NCBI GenBank assembly: GCA_964036665.1
Contig: OZ038526.1
Coordinates: forward strand, 8,370,001-8,434,000
From: Gordius sp. MW1
Lineage: Eukaryota; Nematomorpha; Gordioida; Gordea; Gordiidae
Reading direction: 5' to 3'
Length of the DNA stretch: 64,000 nucleotides
Position numbers and translations under genes: made by a program. The notes under the pieces were generated by a model. It saw only the letters and a list, made by a program, of their open reading frames with translations, was not told the origin of the DNA and made no database searches. Below, piece by piece: positions 1 through 10,869 of the stretch; positions within the stretch are counted from its first letter, which is position 1, and each line of letters opens with the position of its first letter.

Positions 1-578
1 TGACCAGCAGTGTTGTTCGTAATGCTCGTTTTTACATAATTTTTTCCTAATTAAAAAAAAACTTCAGCGAAGTTTGGTAAATATTTATATTAAGGCCGAA
101 TAAAAAGCATTCGATTTTGCAAGACTCTGCAAATTCAAATATTTATATCCAGGGCTTAAAAAACTCAGCCTTCAATTATGTAATTATTCTTACCCCGCTT
201 GAAAAAAATATATGGCCCAGTCAGCTGTTTGCAGTTGAAATACAAACGGTTTACGGACGTACTCTGATGACTTTTGTGCCAAGGCATGGTGCAGTCGAAT
301 TGAGTTGTAATCGTTACCCAATGCGTTGTCGTATACGTATCCCTTAGCAACAAAAAAGCATTTGCTAAAGATTATTAATAATAATTAAATTGTTTCAAAA
401 GCGTCAAAAAGCTTATTTTTGCAACCCCTTTAGGACCCAACAAAAAGTGGTTTATAAATAAATTCAACCCGTTAAGAAAACGAAATTATTTGTTTATACC
501 CGTCTGAATTAATTCGAACTAAGAGTCAAACATATTAAAACGGGGAGGGTAAGGAAAGTTTATGTGTGGGGGGGGGGG
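1..578. other. AT-rich stretch, no gene recognised
   Basis: Short open frames exist, the longest about 75 codons on either strand, but none resembles a known protein and none is bounded by convincing splice sites. I see no RNA gene here. Confidence 0.5.
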
Positions 579-740
579 CAGGGGCGTAGCCAGCATTGGA
601 ATTAGAACGGGGCAATAATGATTTATAGGGGCAAAATGAGAATTATTTGAAACTTTAGACATAGTTTTAATAGATCTCAACAAATTTTTAGATTTAACGG
701 GGGAAGCCGCCCCTCCCTGCCACCCTTGGCTACGCCCATG
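579..740. mobile_element. Short hAT-type MITE (GGGCGTAGCC family), copy 1
   Basis: The ends are inverted: CAGGGGCGTAGCCAG on the left and the complement of CATGGGCGTAGCCA on the right. The interior has G-runs and the motif GGGGCAATAATGATT that recurs in the other copies of the window. It is non-coding. Flanking TGTGTGG on both sides may be a target duplication, but G-runs blur it. Confidence 0.75.
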
Positions 741-835
741 TGTGGATGGGGGGAGCGTTTAAGAAAATTGTGTATTATCACCTGCCTCCTTCGCTAAAAT
801 AAACCAAGTGTGTATATCAAGTCATTGATTAACAC

Positions 836-935
836 ATAGGCGTAGCTAGCATTGGAATAAGAGGGGGGCAATAATGATTAAGGAAGGGGCAAAATGATAA
901 TTTTTTGAAATTTTAGTCATAATTATATTAAATTT
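836..935. mobile_element. Truncated MITE of the GGGCGTAGCC family
   Basis: The left end (GGCGTAGCTAGCATTGG) and the GGCAATAATGATT core match copy 1. No right inverted end is visible, so this is a fragment. Confidence 0.6.
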
Positions 936-1356
936 CACTTTTTATCAAACGATTTGGACTATACTAAAATGTACAAGATGTATACTTCGCTAAATCACAA
1001 CACAACCATCAAAACATAAAACATTATAAAACACTTTAAGAAAATGTATCTTTATCGATAGGGCATATGTCATATACCTTATTAAGATACAAAATACGTC
1101 CCCTGAGAACGGCGAAAAACATTTTCCAATTTCGCCTGACGAATAATGATGCTATAATTAAACAAAGGCAATTTAAACATAATTTCCTTAATATAAAGCT
1201 AAAACAGGGTATACAAATTATGGAGACTTACACTTATGCCCGTTTCCATCTTGGTAATATTTCCCCCGTAAAAATCCTTGCTTCACGATAATATTCTCAT
1301 TCAAACATGGTGGTGGCTAAAAAGATTACATATTTTACCTCAATCACGACTCAATC
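936..1356. other. Stretch with no gene recognised
   Basis: One 74-codon frame at 1067-1291 (+) shows no recognisable family, signal or splice context. Confidence 0.4.
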
Positions 1357-1670
1357 CATGGGCGTAACCAGGTTTTGAATTAGAAGGGGGGGGGGCAGAT
1401 TAAAAAAAAAAAGGTCTTGACTATCCAAAAATTTTCTTGAGAGCGAAAAAAAAGGTCTCGACTATCCAAAAATTTTCCTGAGAGCAAAAAATAAAGGTCT
1501 CGACTATCCAAAATTTTCCGGCGACCAAAAAAAAAGCAACTCCCCTAATTAGGCAGTGGGGGCAGCCGGACCCCCTGCACCCCCTGCCTAATTAGGGGGG
1601 AGGGGCAAAACAATTTCTTTTTAAATAAGGGGGGGGCAGTGCCCTCCCTGCCCCCCTGGCTACGCCCATG
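1357..1670. mobile_element. hAT-type MITE (GGGCGTAGCC family) with exact 8-bp TSD
   Basis: The element runs from CATGGGCGTAACCAGG to CTGGCTACGCCCATG and is flanked on both sides by ACTCAATC (1349-1356 and 1671-1678). An exact 8-bp duplication is typical of hAT transposition. Inside, at about 1403-1530, is a three-copy tandem repeat of about 47 bp containing GGTCTCGACTATCCAAAA, which the other copies lack. Confidence 0.85.
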
Positions 1671-1678
1671 ACTCAATC

Positions 1679-2221
1679 TATTTATATTACCACTCTTAGG
1701 TAGGGATTTTGGTCAACGAACGACTGACTCCCCGATGCTTGGGATTGAATATTGTTAGTTTTGCTATAAATAACATTCGTATAGATCACATTTGGTCATT
1801 AAATATTTGCCGGACTGGAAGATCATTATTGAAGACAGTCGTTACCATACACAAAAAATTGTATAATTTTCCAAAGCCAACTCGTTAAAATGTTATTTTC
1901 TAAAACATAGTAAAGTGAAACCTACAAGTTTATTAGGACACTCCCTTAGCATAATCAGCAATAAATAATTGCGCTCAAAGAAAAATGAATAGTTTTATAT
2001 ACAACATTTTGAATGAGTAATTATCTAATGTTTATTTCTATTTTAAAAAAATATAATCATTTCTTAGCATGAGTTTAAAAAACTAAATACATATATTTTG
2101 GTAACTTAAATCGATGCTAAAATTCGATCGGCATCATTGTAATTATTTCTTGCTTGCTTTCGCATTAATATTAGTTTCTCTTTCGCAGGGCTACACTTAC
2201 CCCGCTTCATCAACACCATCC
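1679..2221. other. AT-rich stretch, no gene recognised
   Basis: A good-looking splice acceptor (pyrimidines then CGCAG at about 2190) is followed by only eleven codons before a stop at the long-TIR element. I do not call an exon. Confidence 0.4.
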
Positions 2222-2693
2222 TAGTGATGATCAAAACCTTGGTGGGGTTTGCCCGAGGTCCAACCCGAAGTCGGTTTTAGGTTCAGGTTTTTGATTCAAA
2301 AACCTGATAAGGTTTTTTGAACACCCGAACCTTAACCTGAGGTTCATCCCGAAAATCAACCTGAAAAACCTCCAGGTCAATTTTACACCCAACCTGAAAC
2401 CCCAAGTTGACCTCAGGTTAACCTGAAAAATTCTTGTCTTTTATATGATATATAAAAGTATAAATGTGGTATTTTATTTTAAATGTTTTTCTTTTTCAAG
2501 ATGCATTAAACTTTTTAAAGATTTACAATTTTAAATGAAGGAAATATAGGTTTTTGTTATTATTTAAAAAAAAATTAAGATTTTTTTAATAAACAAATGA
2601 TTTAAATATTTACCATGTATATTTGGTGAATGCGGCATCTATATTTTAACAAATTTTCATAAAGCGTTGGAAAGCATTGCATTGCTTGCATAT
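2222..2693 (+). repeat. Left long terminal inverted repeat
   Basis: This is the inverted counterpart of 7420-7865. The outer 200 bp is packed with copies and inverted copies of AACCTGA/TCAGGTT. The inner part includes GAATGCGGCATCTATATTTT, which is found complemented at about 7470. Confidence 0.85.
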
Positions 2694-2855
2694 ACTATGC
2701 AGCATAGCATAGCACTCAAATTAGCAGAATGATGAAAAAGTAGAAGAAAAAGTCGGGAGGATCGAAAATGCGAAGCGCGTAGACATTTTCTTAAGCATGA
2801 AAATTAATAACTAAGGATCATATATGTAGTACAACAATGCCATCCATAAGTAAGC

Positions 2856-3220
2856 TTGCAATTTAGTAGTTATTATATACATCCTACAGGCAGTTCAAAC
2901 ATTACAAATGAATTCTTGGAACCTCCTATAACTCATGACCTACCAAATATTGACATGCAACTCAGTATTTTTGCAACAAATGTTTTATGGGGAAGATATG
3001 AAGAGACAAATCACATAGAAGGATTCCACAATAAGAAACTTGTAAAGGCTTCCCATCCCAATATTTATCAATTTATTGATTATCTCAAAAAGACACAGAA
3101 AGAAACTAACTCAAATATCTATAAAAATAAAGGAAAAACAATAAACCCAAAATCCAAGAAAGAAATCTACAAAGAATCTTGTATCAATAATTTAAAAGAA
3201 CATTATACTAACAGTGAAAT
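2856..3220 (+). pseudogene. MULE-type transposase, C-terminal remnant, split by a hAT MITE
   Basis: The translated frame contains ETNHIEGFHNKKL followed by HPNIYQFIDYLKK. This resembles the TNN-x-EGWHN...HPN-x-W-x-F block near the C terminus of Mutator-like (FLYWCH-associated) transposases. That block is family knowledge; the DDE catalytic core is not seen upstream, so the gene is 5'-truncated. The frame is interrupted at 3221 by a 1,168-bp hAT MITE. Removing the MITE and one copy of its 8-bp duplication restores an open frame that continues from 4397 to a stop at 4449-4451. The extra residues now read in frame with the MITE (the Arg/Glu/Asp-rich tail) are not original. The element was therefore coding when the MITE inserted, or had decayed only by truncation. 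Confidence 0.7.
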
Positions 3221-4388
3221 TAGTAATGTGGAAAAACCGAGAAAAATCTCGGTCTCATCTTGTCTCGAAAAACCGAGACGAGACGAGACGAGAATTTGAA
3301 AAATGGAGTCGAGATCGAGACGAGAATTTTGATGTCAGACGAGACGATACGAGATTTTTTCGGCGAGATCTCGACTTTTTATTGATCGTTAGATTTTAAT
3401 AAATTATTGTGAATTTTAATTTGCATGATTTACATTTAAGGTATTAAGTGTAAATAATATGTATTTAAAATATTTGATATTAAAAAAATTCCTAAGTTTA
3501 GGGAAATATTATATATTTTTGTAAAAGATTTAAAATTTGGCAATCGTTTACTTAAGTATGGTTGGGTCTTAAGGTATGTGAATAATTTTATAATTCGAAT
3601 TAGAAGTTAAATATTTGGTATATAAATTAGACTATAATGATTTGTCAAAAATTCAAATACGGGCACCTTAGTTTAAAGTTTTAAACTTTTTGTTCTTAAT
3701 CCTATAATAATGCTGCTTTCATTGTTGTTTTTACAACGTTTTAATATGTGCAACTAGTTATCAATTCTGTAAATAATAATATTATCATTAAAAGTCACTC
3801 GCACTTTGTGGTTTATAACGCTCAGTAAACATGCAATAAACACTCAGGGCTAAAATTTATGATGGTAATATTAATGGACTTAAACGTTTGCTTTAAATAT
3901 GTAAGGTCTACTTTAAAGCTTTAGCCAGGGTTAATAAAGGATCTTAATTTGCTCAATTATGCAACTACAACACAGTGAATTTAATACAAATGTTATAATT
4001 TGCTAGAACAATTAAATTTAATTTTCTATACTTCAAATTTATTTATAGTTTTTTTAGTCTGTCTTTTCCATAGAAAATGTTATATTTATGAATTAATTCA
4101 TATCTTTAATTGTCAAGGAGATGTCGTGACCCGCTATATCTTTACAAAGTTTGTGTATTAAAGTTTTTTAAAAATTATAAAAGTTTGCAATTTGGATTTT
4201 TTAACATATATTTAATATTTTTAATAAAACAGGAGAAATTCTTATTCCGTATATATTTTTTTTAAAAAGTCGAGACGAGACGTGACCGAGATTTTTCTAG
4301 ACCGAGACGAGACGAGATCGAGATTTTCATTCGCTCCCGAGACGAGACGAGATTTTGTTTTCGAGACCGAGACGAGATCGAAACACTA
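3221..4388. mobile_element. hAT-type MITE with GAGACGAGACG subterminal arrays
   Basis: Exact 8-bp duplications AGTGAAAT flank it (3213-3220 and 4389-4396). The ends are TAGTAATG on the left and CAAACACTA-like CGAAACACTA on the right. About 150 bp at the left and 120 bp at the right are saturated with GAGACGAGACG and its complement CTCGTCTCGG. The middle 870 bp is AT-rich and non-coding. Bases 3375-3450 resemble 54540-54640 in the 5' part of the piggyBac copy. Confidence 0.85.
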
Positions 4389-4396
4389 AGTGAAAT

Positions 4397-4451
4397 AGAC
4401 CCATCTCAATTTCTAAAAACAAGTCAAAGTAGCAGAATGATGAAAAAGTAG
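4397..4451 (+). pseudogene. Displaced 3' end of the MULE-type transposase frame
   Basis: This is the continuation of the frame at 2856-3220 after the hAT MITE and its target duplication are discounted. It gives about 18 codons and then TAG. The same GCAGAATGATGAAAAAGTAG string occurs at about 2726, so this end belongs to a locally repeated motif. Confidence 0.55.
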
Positions 4452-4612
4452 CAGAAAAATATGACTTTTAGATAATCAATATATTAGAATTGAATCTCAA
4501 ATGGGGAGGGAATTTGATGTGCTCCTAACCCTAACCTAAAACCCCGACCTAAAACACTAACCCTAACCCTCCTGACCAATTTTGATAAAATATGGAGGAA
4601 GAGATGCAATGT

Positions 4613-4953
4613 CAAATATTACCACTTGATTATTTGTATGTTATAATTTAGTAAATATTAATAAAAAACTTAAATGAGTAGAGTGTAAAGGCAAAACATT
4701 TTAATAAATTTATTATCAAATGATCAGGCCAAAGCTCAAATTTATTTCCAAATTTGTAAATATAATATCATATCCATGGAAGTATTAGTATTCAACATCA
4801 ATCTAGTCACACCTGTAAAGTATTTATCTTAATAAATTCATTAATATAATACAAATTATGAATAAAAGTAAAGTACTGCATAATTATAGGTAGAAACTTA
4901 AATTCTAATGCAATGTTAAATAATACCACTTGATTATTTGTATGTTATAATTT
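4613..4953 (+). repeat. Tandem duplication, upstream copy and the split second copy's start
   Basis: A roughly 310-bp unit, beginning at ATTACCACTTGATTATTTG and containing AAAACTTAAATGAGTAGAG, is followed by the start of a second unit at about 4915. The second unit is interrupted by the LTR element and resumes at 6747-7010. The intact first copy gives the pre-insertion sequence of the LTR element's target. Confidence 0.8.
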
Positions 4954-5373
4954 TGTGGCATATGTGGCATATGCCGATCTTTAATAAATGCTAAATCATA
5001 TCTGATTTTATTAAAATACACACGCACTGCAAAAGCTACTTTATGTTACACACACGCAACATTAATCAAGATCCGCATATGAAAGTTTATATTAAATGAA
5101 TGTCAACTATATGTAAATCATGATGATTATTAATTTGGATATTGGATAATCATACATATCGATCAATATACCTCGCTTACCAAGAGATAATATTATTATT
5201 ATCGATTATTATATATAGATCACTTTTCACGTTTACTTATTCATATATTATTATATTTTTCACTGGAATAGTTATGAACGAAAAAATGTAGCTTTAAAAA
5301 GAGTGAAGATAATTCGCGGTAGTTTAGAAACAAATAAATTAGTTTAAAATAAATAAGAATTTTATATTCATTA
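4954..5373 (+). repeat. Left LTR of the non-autonomous LTR element
   Basis: It is shorter than the right LTR. It lacks a segment of about 50 bp (found at 6690-6728) close to its 3' end and a ~9-bp insertion near 6630. Confidence 0.75.
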
Positions 5374-6265
5374 TTGGTGTCAAATCAAAGGAAATAATAC
5401 TCGCGCCAAGAAAAACAATTCGGTAAAAAAGCATAGACCCATCCATAATTACCCCAATTTTTCGAAAAACGAATCCAACAAATGGGAATTAAACAACTGG
5501 AGCCGAAAATTTTGGTTAAATTAAGAAAATATTCCATTCTTTAATTCACAAGGAAATGAACATACATCATTTGAGGTGCAGGAAAAATTCTCAGTAGTCC
5601 GAAAACACTGAAATTTAAACACACTGGAAGTACTTACATACAATAAATTTAAAAAAAAATGTTATTTAACCCCTCATATCGTTTTTTATTACTATAATTT
5701 AGCGGTTTACTTATGATTTTGATAAAATTAGGAAGGGACGGTGAGAGTAATGATAAAATGTAAAATGGCAGGGTACAGTCTAAGAATCAAAATAGTGTTG
5801 ATTTGTAAATTGGATTATATTAATGTTTTGAGAGAAATGCCAGAAATATTTTTAAAAAAATTGATACTATCAAACCGGTTATTTACAGGGCACTGAACTC
5901 AGTCAATGAGTCAACCTTGGTTTTTGGGGCACTGAACTCAATTAATGAGTCAACTCGGGTTGAGGAACGGGATTTTGCTAAAAATCCGTATCCTCGGTTT
6001 CGGTAAGTGGTGTCAATGGATATAGATTTGGAAGTATGGCATAGTAAAATTAAAAATGTCGATAGGCATAAATTTAAATTATGGCAAAAGTATAAAGATA
6101 AATTATATTAAATTTTGGATTAAAGTTAGAACATGTTTGAAAATTTGGTTGTTTGTTATACTTATGGTTTGTCAGGATTTTGTTAAATAATAAAAAAAAA
6201 TATAATATATAATAAGGTAAATCTCGACCTCTAACTTAATAAGTAATTTTCGAAAAAGGGTGAGG

Positions 6266-6746
6266 TGTGGCATATGTGGCATATGCCGATCTTTAATAAA
6301 TGCTAAATCATATCAGATTTTATTAAAATACACACGCACTGCAGAAACTACTTTATGTTACACACTCGCAACATTAATCAAGATCCGCATATGAAAGTTT
6401 ATATTAAATGAATGGCAACTATATGTAAATCATGATGATTATTAATTTGGATATTGGATAATCATACATATCGATCAATATACCTCGCTTACCAAGAGAT
6501 AATATTATTATTATCGATTATTATATATAGATCCCTTTTCACGTTTACTTATTCATATATTATTATATTTTTCACTGGAATAGTTATGAACGAAAAAATG
6601 TAGCTTTAAAAAGAGTGAAGATAATAAACATTTATTCGCGGTAGTTTAGAAACAAATAAATTAGTTTAAAATAAATAAATACAATCATGATTCGCGAACA
6701 GCGTAAATTCATTATTGGTGCCATCTTAAGAATTTTATATTCATTA
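6266..6746 (+). repeat. Right LTR of the non-autonomous LTR element
   Basis: It matches the left LTR from TGTGGCATATG to TTATATTCATTA. Its extra segment contains ATTGGTGCC, similar to the sequence just outside the left LTR, so the size difference may reflect recombination. Confidence 0.75.
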
Positions 6747-7010
6747 AATTTAGTAAATATTAATAAAAAACTTAAATGAGTAGAGTGTAAAGGCAAAACA
6801 TTTTAATAAATTTAATATCAAATGATAAGGCCACAGCTCATATTTATTTCCAAAATTGTAAATATAATATCATATCCATGGAATTATTAGTATTCAACAT
6901 CAATCTAGTCACACCTGTAAAGTATTTCTCTTAATAAATTCGTTATAATATAAATCATGAATAAAAGTAAAGTATTGCATATTTATAGGTTGAAACTTAA
7001 ATTCTAATTC
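6747..7010 (+). repeat. Remainder of the tandem duplication split by the LTR element
   Basis: It continues the unit begun at about 4915 and matches 4650-4900 closely, including the shared ATATCATATCCATGGAA string. Confidence 0.75.
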
Positions 7011-7419
7011 ATCATATCAACAAACAGATGACTAATCTTGATGAATTCTGACCAATCTTGATCAGTTATGACCATTTTGGCTGCTTTTTTTCTGCGAATT
7101 TGACCCGGTCCTCCCCTGTAGTGTATGGTGTGTGATAAAATTATGGGGCTGGGTAGGGTGTGTGTTATATGCGTATCTTGCAAACCTTAACACCCTTATC
7201 GTTATGTTATGTTCGGGGTGGGAACGATACACACATCACCGTTCTCTCCTGCACATTCTCCCTTCCAACCTTGACCCACCCGGTTCCAACCTGAACACAC
7301 CCGGTTCCAACCTAAACACACCTCACCCAGCCTATACACACACCTAATTCATGCCTTAATTCACCTCCCCCCTCTCGCCCCAATTATTTGCTTACTGTTG
7401 CAAAGATACGCTTATAACC

Positions 7420-7865
7420 ATGCATGCAATGCAATTCTTTCCATTTCCAACTTATGAAAATTTGTTAAAATATAGATGCCGCATTCACCAAATATACATG
7501 GTAATATTTAAATCATTATATATTAAAAAAATCTTAAATTCTTTTTTAAATAATAACAAAAAACTATTTTTCCTTCATTTAAAAATTGTAAATATTTAAA
7601 AAGTTTAATGCATCTTGAAAAAGGAAAATATAAAAAATAAAATACCACATTTATACTTATATATATCATATAAAAACCAAGAATTTTCCAGGTTAACCTT
7701 AGGTCAACCTGGGGTTTCAGGTTGGGTGTAAAATTCACCTGAAGGTTTTTCAGGTTAATTTTCGGGATCAACCTCAGGTTAAGTTCGGGTGTTCAAAAAA
7801 CCTTATCAGGTGTTTGAAAACCTGAACAGGTTGCCTAATCAAAACCTAGGTTTTGATCATCACTA
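7420..7865 (-). repeat. Right long terminal inverted repeat
   Basis: It complements 2222-2693. It ends in TTTTGATCATCACTA, only 26 bp from the stop codon of the gene on the minus strand. Confidence 0.85.
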
Positions 7866-7891
7866 ACCATATGTTTTCAGTGTAAGACTCA

Positions 7892-8133
7892 TTACATAAA
7901 TCCAAGATTGCCTGGCATCCCATCATACATTTGAGGCTGCATTGGGTAGTCATTAAACATTGCCATGTGATTCATATTCTCACTTGGTGGTCCAAATCCT
8001 TGATCACCAAAGGGCATGGGCCCATTAGGAAATCCACTTATGGGCATATTTTCCATAGGAAACCCATCCATTGCCATACCTCCCGTAGGAGGCCCATTCA
8101 TTGGCATGAATGTATTAAGTTGGTAGGGGGCCC
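7892..8133 (-). CDS. Met/Pro/Gly-rich protein, terminal exon
   Basis: The exon begins after a TCTAAG acceptor (8135-8134) and encodes about 79 residues rich in Met, Pro, Gly and Asn, ending NLGFM and a stop. The acceptor phase (two bases needed to complete a Gly codon) exactly fits the donor of the exon at 8229-8580. The intron would be 95 bp. Low-complexity PM-G repeats resemble C-terminal tails of RNA-processing or co-activator scaffolds, but I cannot name the family. The stop lies very close to the right end of the long-TIR element, so little original 3' UTR can remain before that element starts. Confidence 0.65.
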
Positions 8134-8228
8134 CTTAGATTCAATAATGTAAATATTTAGAAAATAACCTCTGTTTTTAAACACTATTTAACTTGTAAAA
8201 AATATTTATATGTTAAAAATTAATTCAC

Positions 8229-8580
8229 CATAATTTCCTTGAGTTGGACCCTGCATAAAGGGTGGACCCATCATAGCTGGTATTCGCCCAGCCGGCACAT
8301 TAAATTTCGGCAAAATCACAGGCTCAATATTAGGTTGAAAACTTTGTGATTGAAAATAGTTACCTCCAAAATTGCCTGGACCCATAGGACCATTATACGG
8401 ACCCATAGGAGGTTGGCCGAAGTCAGCTGACTGCGCATAGATAGGGGGTCCCATACCTGGGGCACCCTGACCCCTGGGCATCCATGATTGAGGCGAAAAA
8501 TATTGTAATGGTTGTTGCATCATTGGACCAGGTGGTTCAAAAGCACCGTTCATCCACGGTACTTGCTGTTGTGGCATCAT
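8229..8580 (-). CDS. Met/Pro/Gly-rich protein, penultimate exon (start uncertain)
   Basis: An open frame starts ATG ATG at 8580 and encodes 117 residues (MMPQQQVPWMNGAF...) rich in Pro, Met, Gln and Gly. It ends in frame at an ATG|GTGAAT donor (8228-8227) of phase 1. Joined to 7892-8133 it gives a 197-residue product without a recognisable fold, signal peptide or membrane segment. The frame stays open 12 codons upstream of the ATG, to a TGA, and a weak acceptor (GTAAG at about 8593) may precede it. The true protein could therefore have more N-terminal exons. Disordered scaffold-like composition is what is seen; the function is unknown. Confidence 0.6.
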
Positions 8581-8599
8581 GTTTTTAAAACTCTTACAA

Positions 8600-9867
8600 A
8601 ATCTATATCGGCGTCAGTTTTAAATGTGAATAACTAGTTTGAATATTGCAGAGCCAAACTTCATGATACAAGTGTTAAATAATGAATGGATATTTGAGAG
8701 CTTCTAATCAATATTCACTTGATTAAATAAATGAAGGCTTAACAGAAGTACCTATCTAAACAGCCATGTGTGTGAAACTTTTAAATGCGTATAGAACTCA
8801 ACGTAATGTATTTCGTTCTATTTTACTACATTTTTTTTAAATTTATAAGTTACTAAATCATAAAAAAAACATTTAGTAAAGAAAAAAAATAATTAAGGAA
8901 AGAGAAAACGCCATTGTTTTTGAATTTAAAAAATCTTTTAAGAAATGAATATATTACGATTTAGAGTAATAAAGAGAATATAGCGCCATCTATAATATGT
9001 ATTATTTAAATTATTATTATTTTAAAGTTGCAATTTTACATAAAACGATACCGGACATCATGGAATTACACAAGTAAAATTATTTTATGTCCCTTAAAAA
9101 TAATGGTTTTATTAAATTTTTCCCTAATGTTTATTTTAAATTCTTGGTTTGAAATTTTGCAAAAATTATGAAGCAAAATTTTGCTATACATATTAAATAT
9201 CAATTTAACCAATAATTTCAAATGATTTCATGAGCCTAATTCGATTCCTGATCAACAATATGATTAATTAAAGCAAAAAATATTAGATCCAATTATTGAA
9301 TGAAAAACCTTTTTTATAATTATAAATAATATGCTTTTAGAAAAAATTTTATTTTCAAAAAATATCATAATTGTTTCATTAATTTTGCAAATCTTTATAG
9401 CATTTGTTTCATTAATTTTGCAAATCTTTATAGCACTAGCCCACATTTGTTATGAATTAATAAATAGTCTGAAGATAAAAAGGGTTGACAATTAATTAAA
9501 AAAGTTTCAAATGCTTTCTCCCCTAAATTTGCTTTGAAGCCAACAATATAGAATAATTCCATCTACAGTACATTTTATCTACGCACAATGTAATATATTA
9601 TTTGAAGTTACAATTTTAAATAAAACAATTTAGAGCACCATGTAAATTTTCACAAGTACAATTATGATAATCAATTGTCAATTCATATAATTATATAAAT
9701 ATTATTTTAGTCACCGAGAGAGTCCTCTTATAATGGTTTTTTTTGTGTGTTCTTAAATGCACAGTGAAAAATTTTATAATGCTTGACAGTTGTGCTCAGT
9801 TTTTAATTCTATTTAATCCGATTTTTAATTAAAAATATTAAGTTTTTTCCGCTCATTAATTAAGTGC
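8600..9867. other. AT-rich intergenic stretch
   Basis: No gene is recognised. A two-copy tandem repeat of about 33 bp (TTTCATTAATTTTGCAAATC...) lies at 9373-9436. Confidence 0.5.
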
Positions 9868-10838
9868 TCATTTATATTTATAAAGTAAAGTGTTTATGTA
9901 TGTGTGTATGTATGTATGTATGTATGTATGTATGTATGTATGTATGTATGTATGTATGTATGTATGTATGTATGTATGTATGTATGTATGTATGTATGTA
10001 TGTATGTATGTATGTATGTATGTATGTATGTATGTATGTATGTATGTATGTATGTATGTATGTATGTATGTATGTATGTATGTATGTATGTATGTATGTA
10101 TGTATGTATGTATGTATGTATGTATGTATGTATGTATGTATGTATGTATGTATGTATGTATGTATGTATGTATGTATGTATGTATGTATGTATGTATGTA
10201 TGTATGTATGTATGTATGTATGTATGTATGTATGTATGTATGTATGTATGTATGTATGTATGTATGTATGTATGTATGTATGTATGTATGTATGTATGTA
10301 TGTATGTATGTATGTATGTATGTATGTATGTATGTATGTATGTATGTATGTATGTATGTATGTATGTATGTATGTATGTATGTATGTATGTATGTATGTA
10401 TGTATGTATGTATGTATGTATGTATGTATGTATGTATGTATGTATGTATGTATGTATGTATGTATGTATGTATGTATGTATGTATGTATGTATGTATGTA
10501 TGTATGTATGTATGTATGTATGTATGTATGTATGTATGTATGTATGTATGTATGTATGTATGTATGTATGTATGTATGTATGTATGTATGTATGTATGTA
10601 TGTATGTATGTATGTATGTATGTATGTATGTATGTATGTATGTATGTATGTATGTATGTATGTATGTATGTATGTATGTATGTATGTATGTATGTATGTA
10701 TGTATGTATGTATGTATGTATGTATGTATGTATGTATGTATGTATGTATGTATGTATGTATGTATGTATGTATGTATGTATGTATGTATGTATGTATGTA
10801 TGTATGTATGTATGTATGTATGTATGTATGTATGTATG

Positions 10839-10869
<31 letters not shown>

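Larger units (their letters stand above)
4954..6746 (+). mobile_element. Non-autonomous LTR retrotransposon (TRIM/LARD-like)
   Basis: Direct repeats 4954-5373 and 6266-6746 are over 90 percent alike by eye and both start TGTGGCATATGTGGC. Right after the first repeat is TTGGTGTCAAATC, where TGG suits a tRNA primer-binding site. Just before the second is a purine run (GAAAAAGGGTGAGG) suitable as a polypurine tract. Flanks carry AATTT on both sides (4949-4953 and 6747-6751). The ~890-bp interior has no gag or pol frame, only a ~55-bp imperfect tandem repeat near 5885-5970 around GGCACTGAACTCA. Confidence 0.8.
2222..7865. mobile_element. 5.6-kb element with ~470-bp terminal inverted repeats, nested insertions inside
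   Basis: The left end (TAGTGATGATCAAAACC) is mirrored at the right end. The inverted similarity continues for about 470 bp on each side, through repeated AACCTGAGGTT-like motifs and into an AT-rich part. The interior holds the C-terminal part of a MULE-type transposase, a hAT MITE and an LTR element. Long TIRs and a MULE fragment suggest a Mutator-like element, but the TAGTG terminus also fits hAT. Flanking bases (CACCATCC and ACCATATG) do not form a clean duplication, so the superfamily is unsettled. Confidence 0.7.

Noticed and set aside
117..347. 76-codon frame near the left edge
   Set aside because: No family resemblance, no splice context, AT-rich composition like the flanks.
2160..2221. 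Plus-strand exon after a strong acceptor
   Set aside because: Only about eleven codons before a stop at the transposon border and no similarity.
3232..4386. CRISPR-like appearance of GAGACG repeats
   Set aside because: No constant repeat with unique spacers; this is the end of a eukaryotic hAT MITE.
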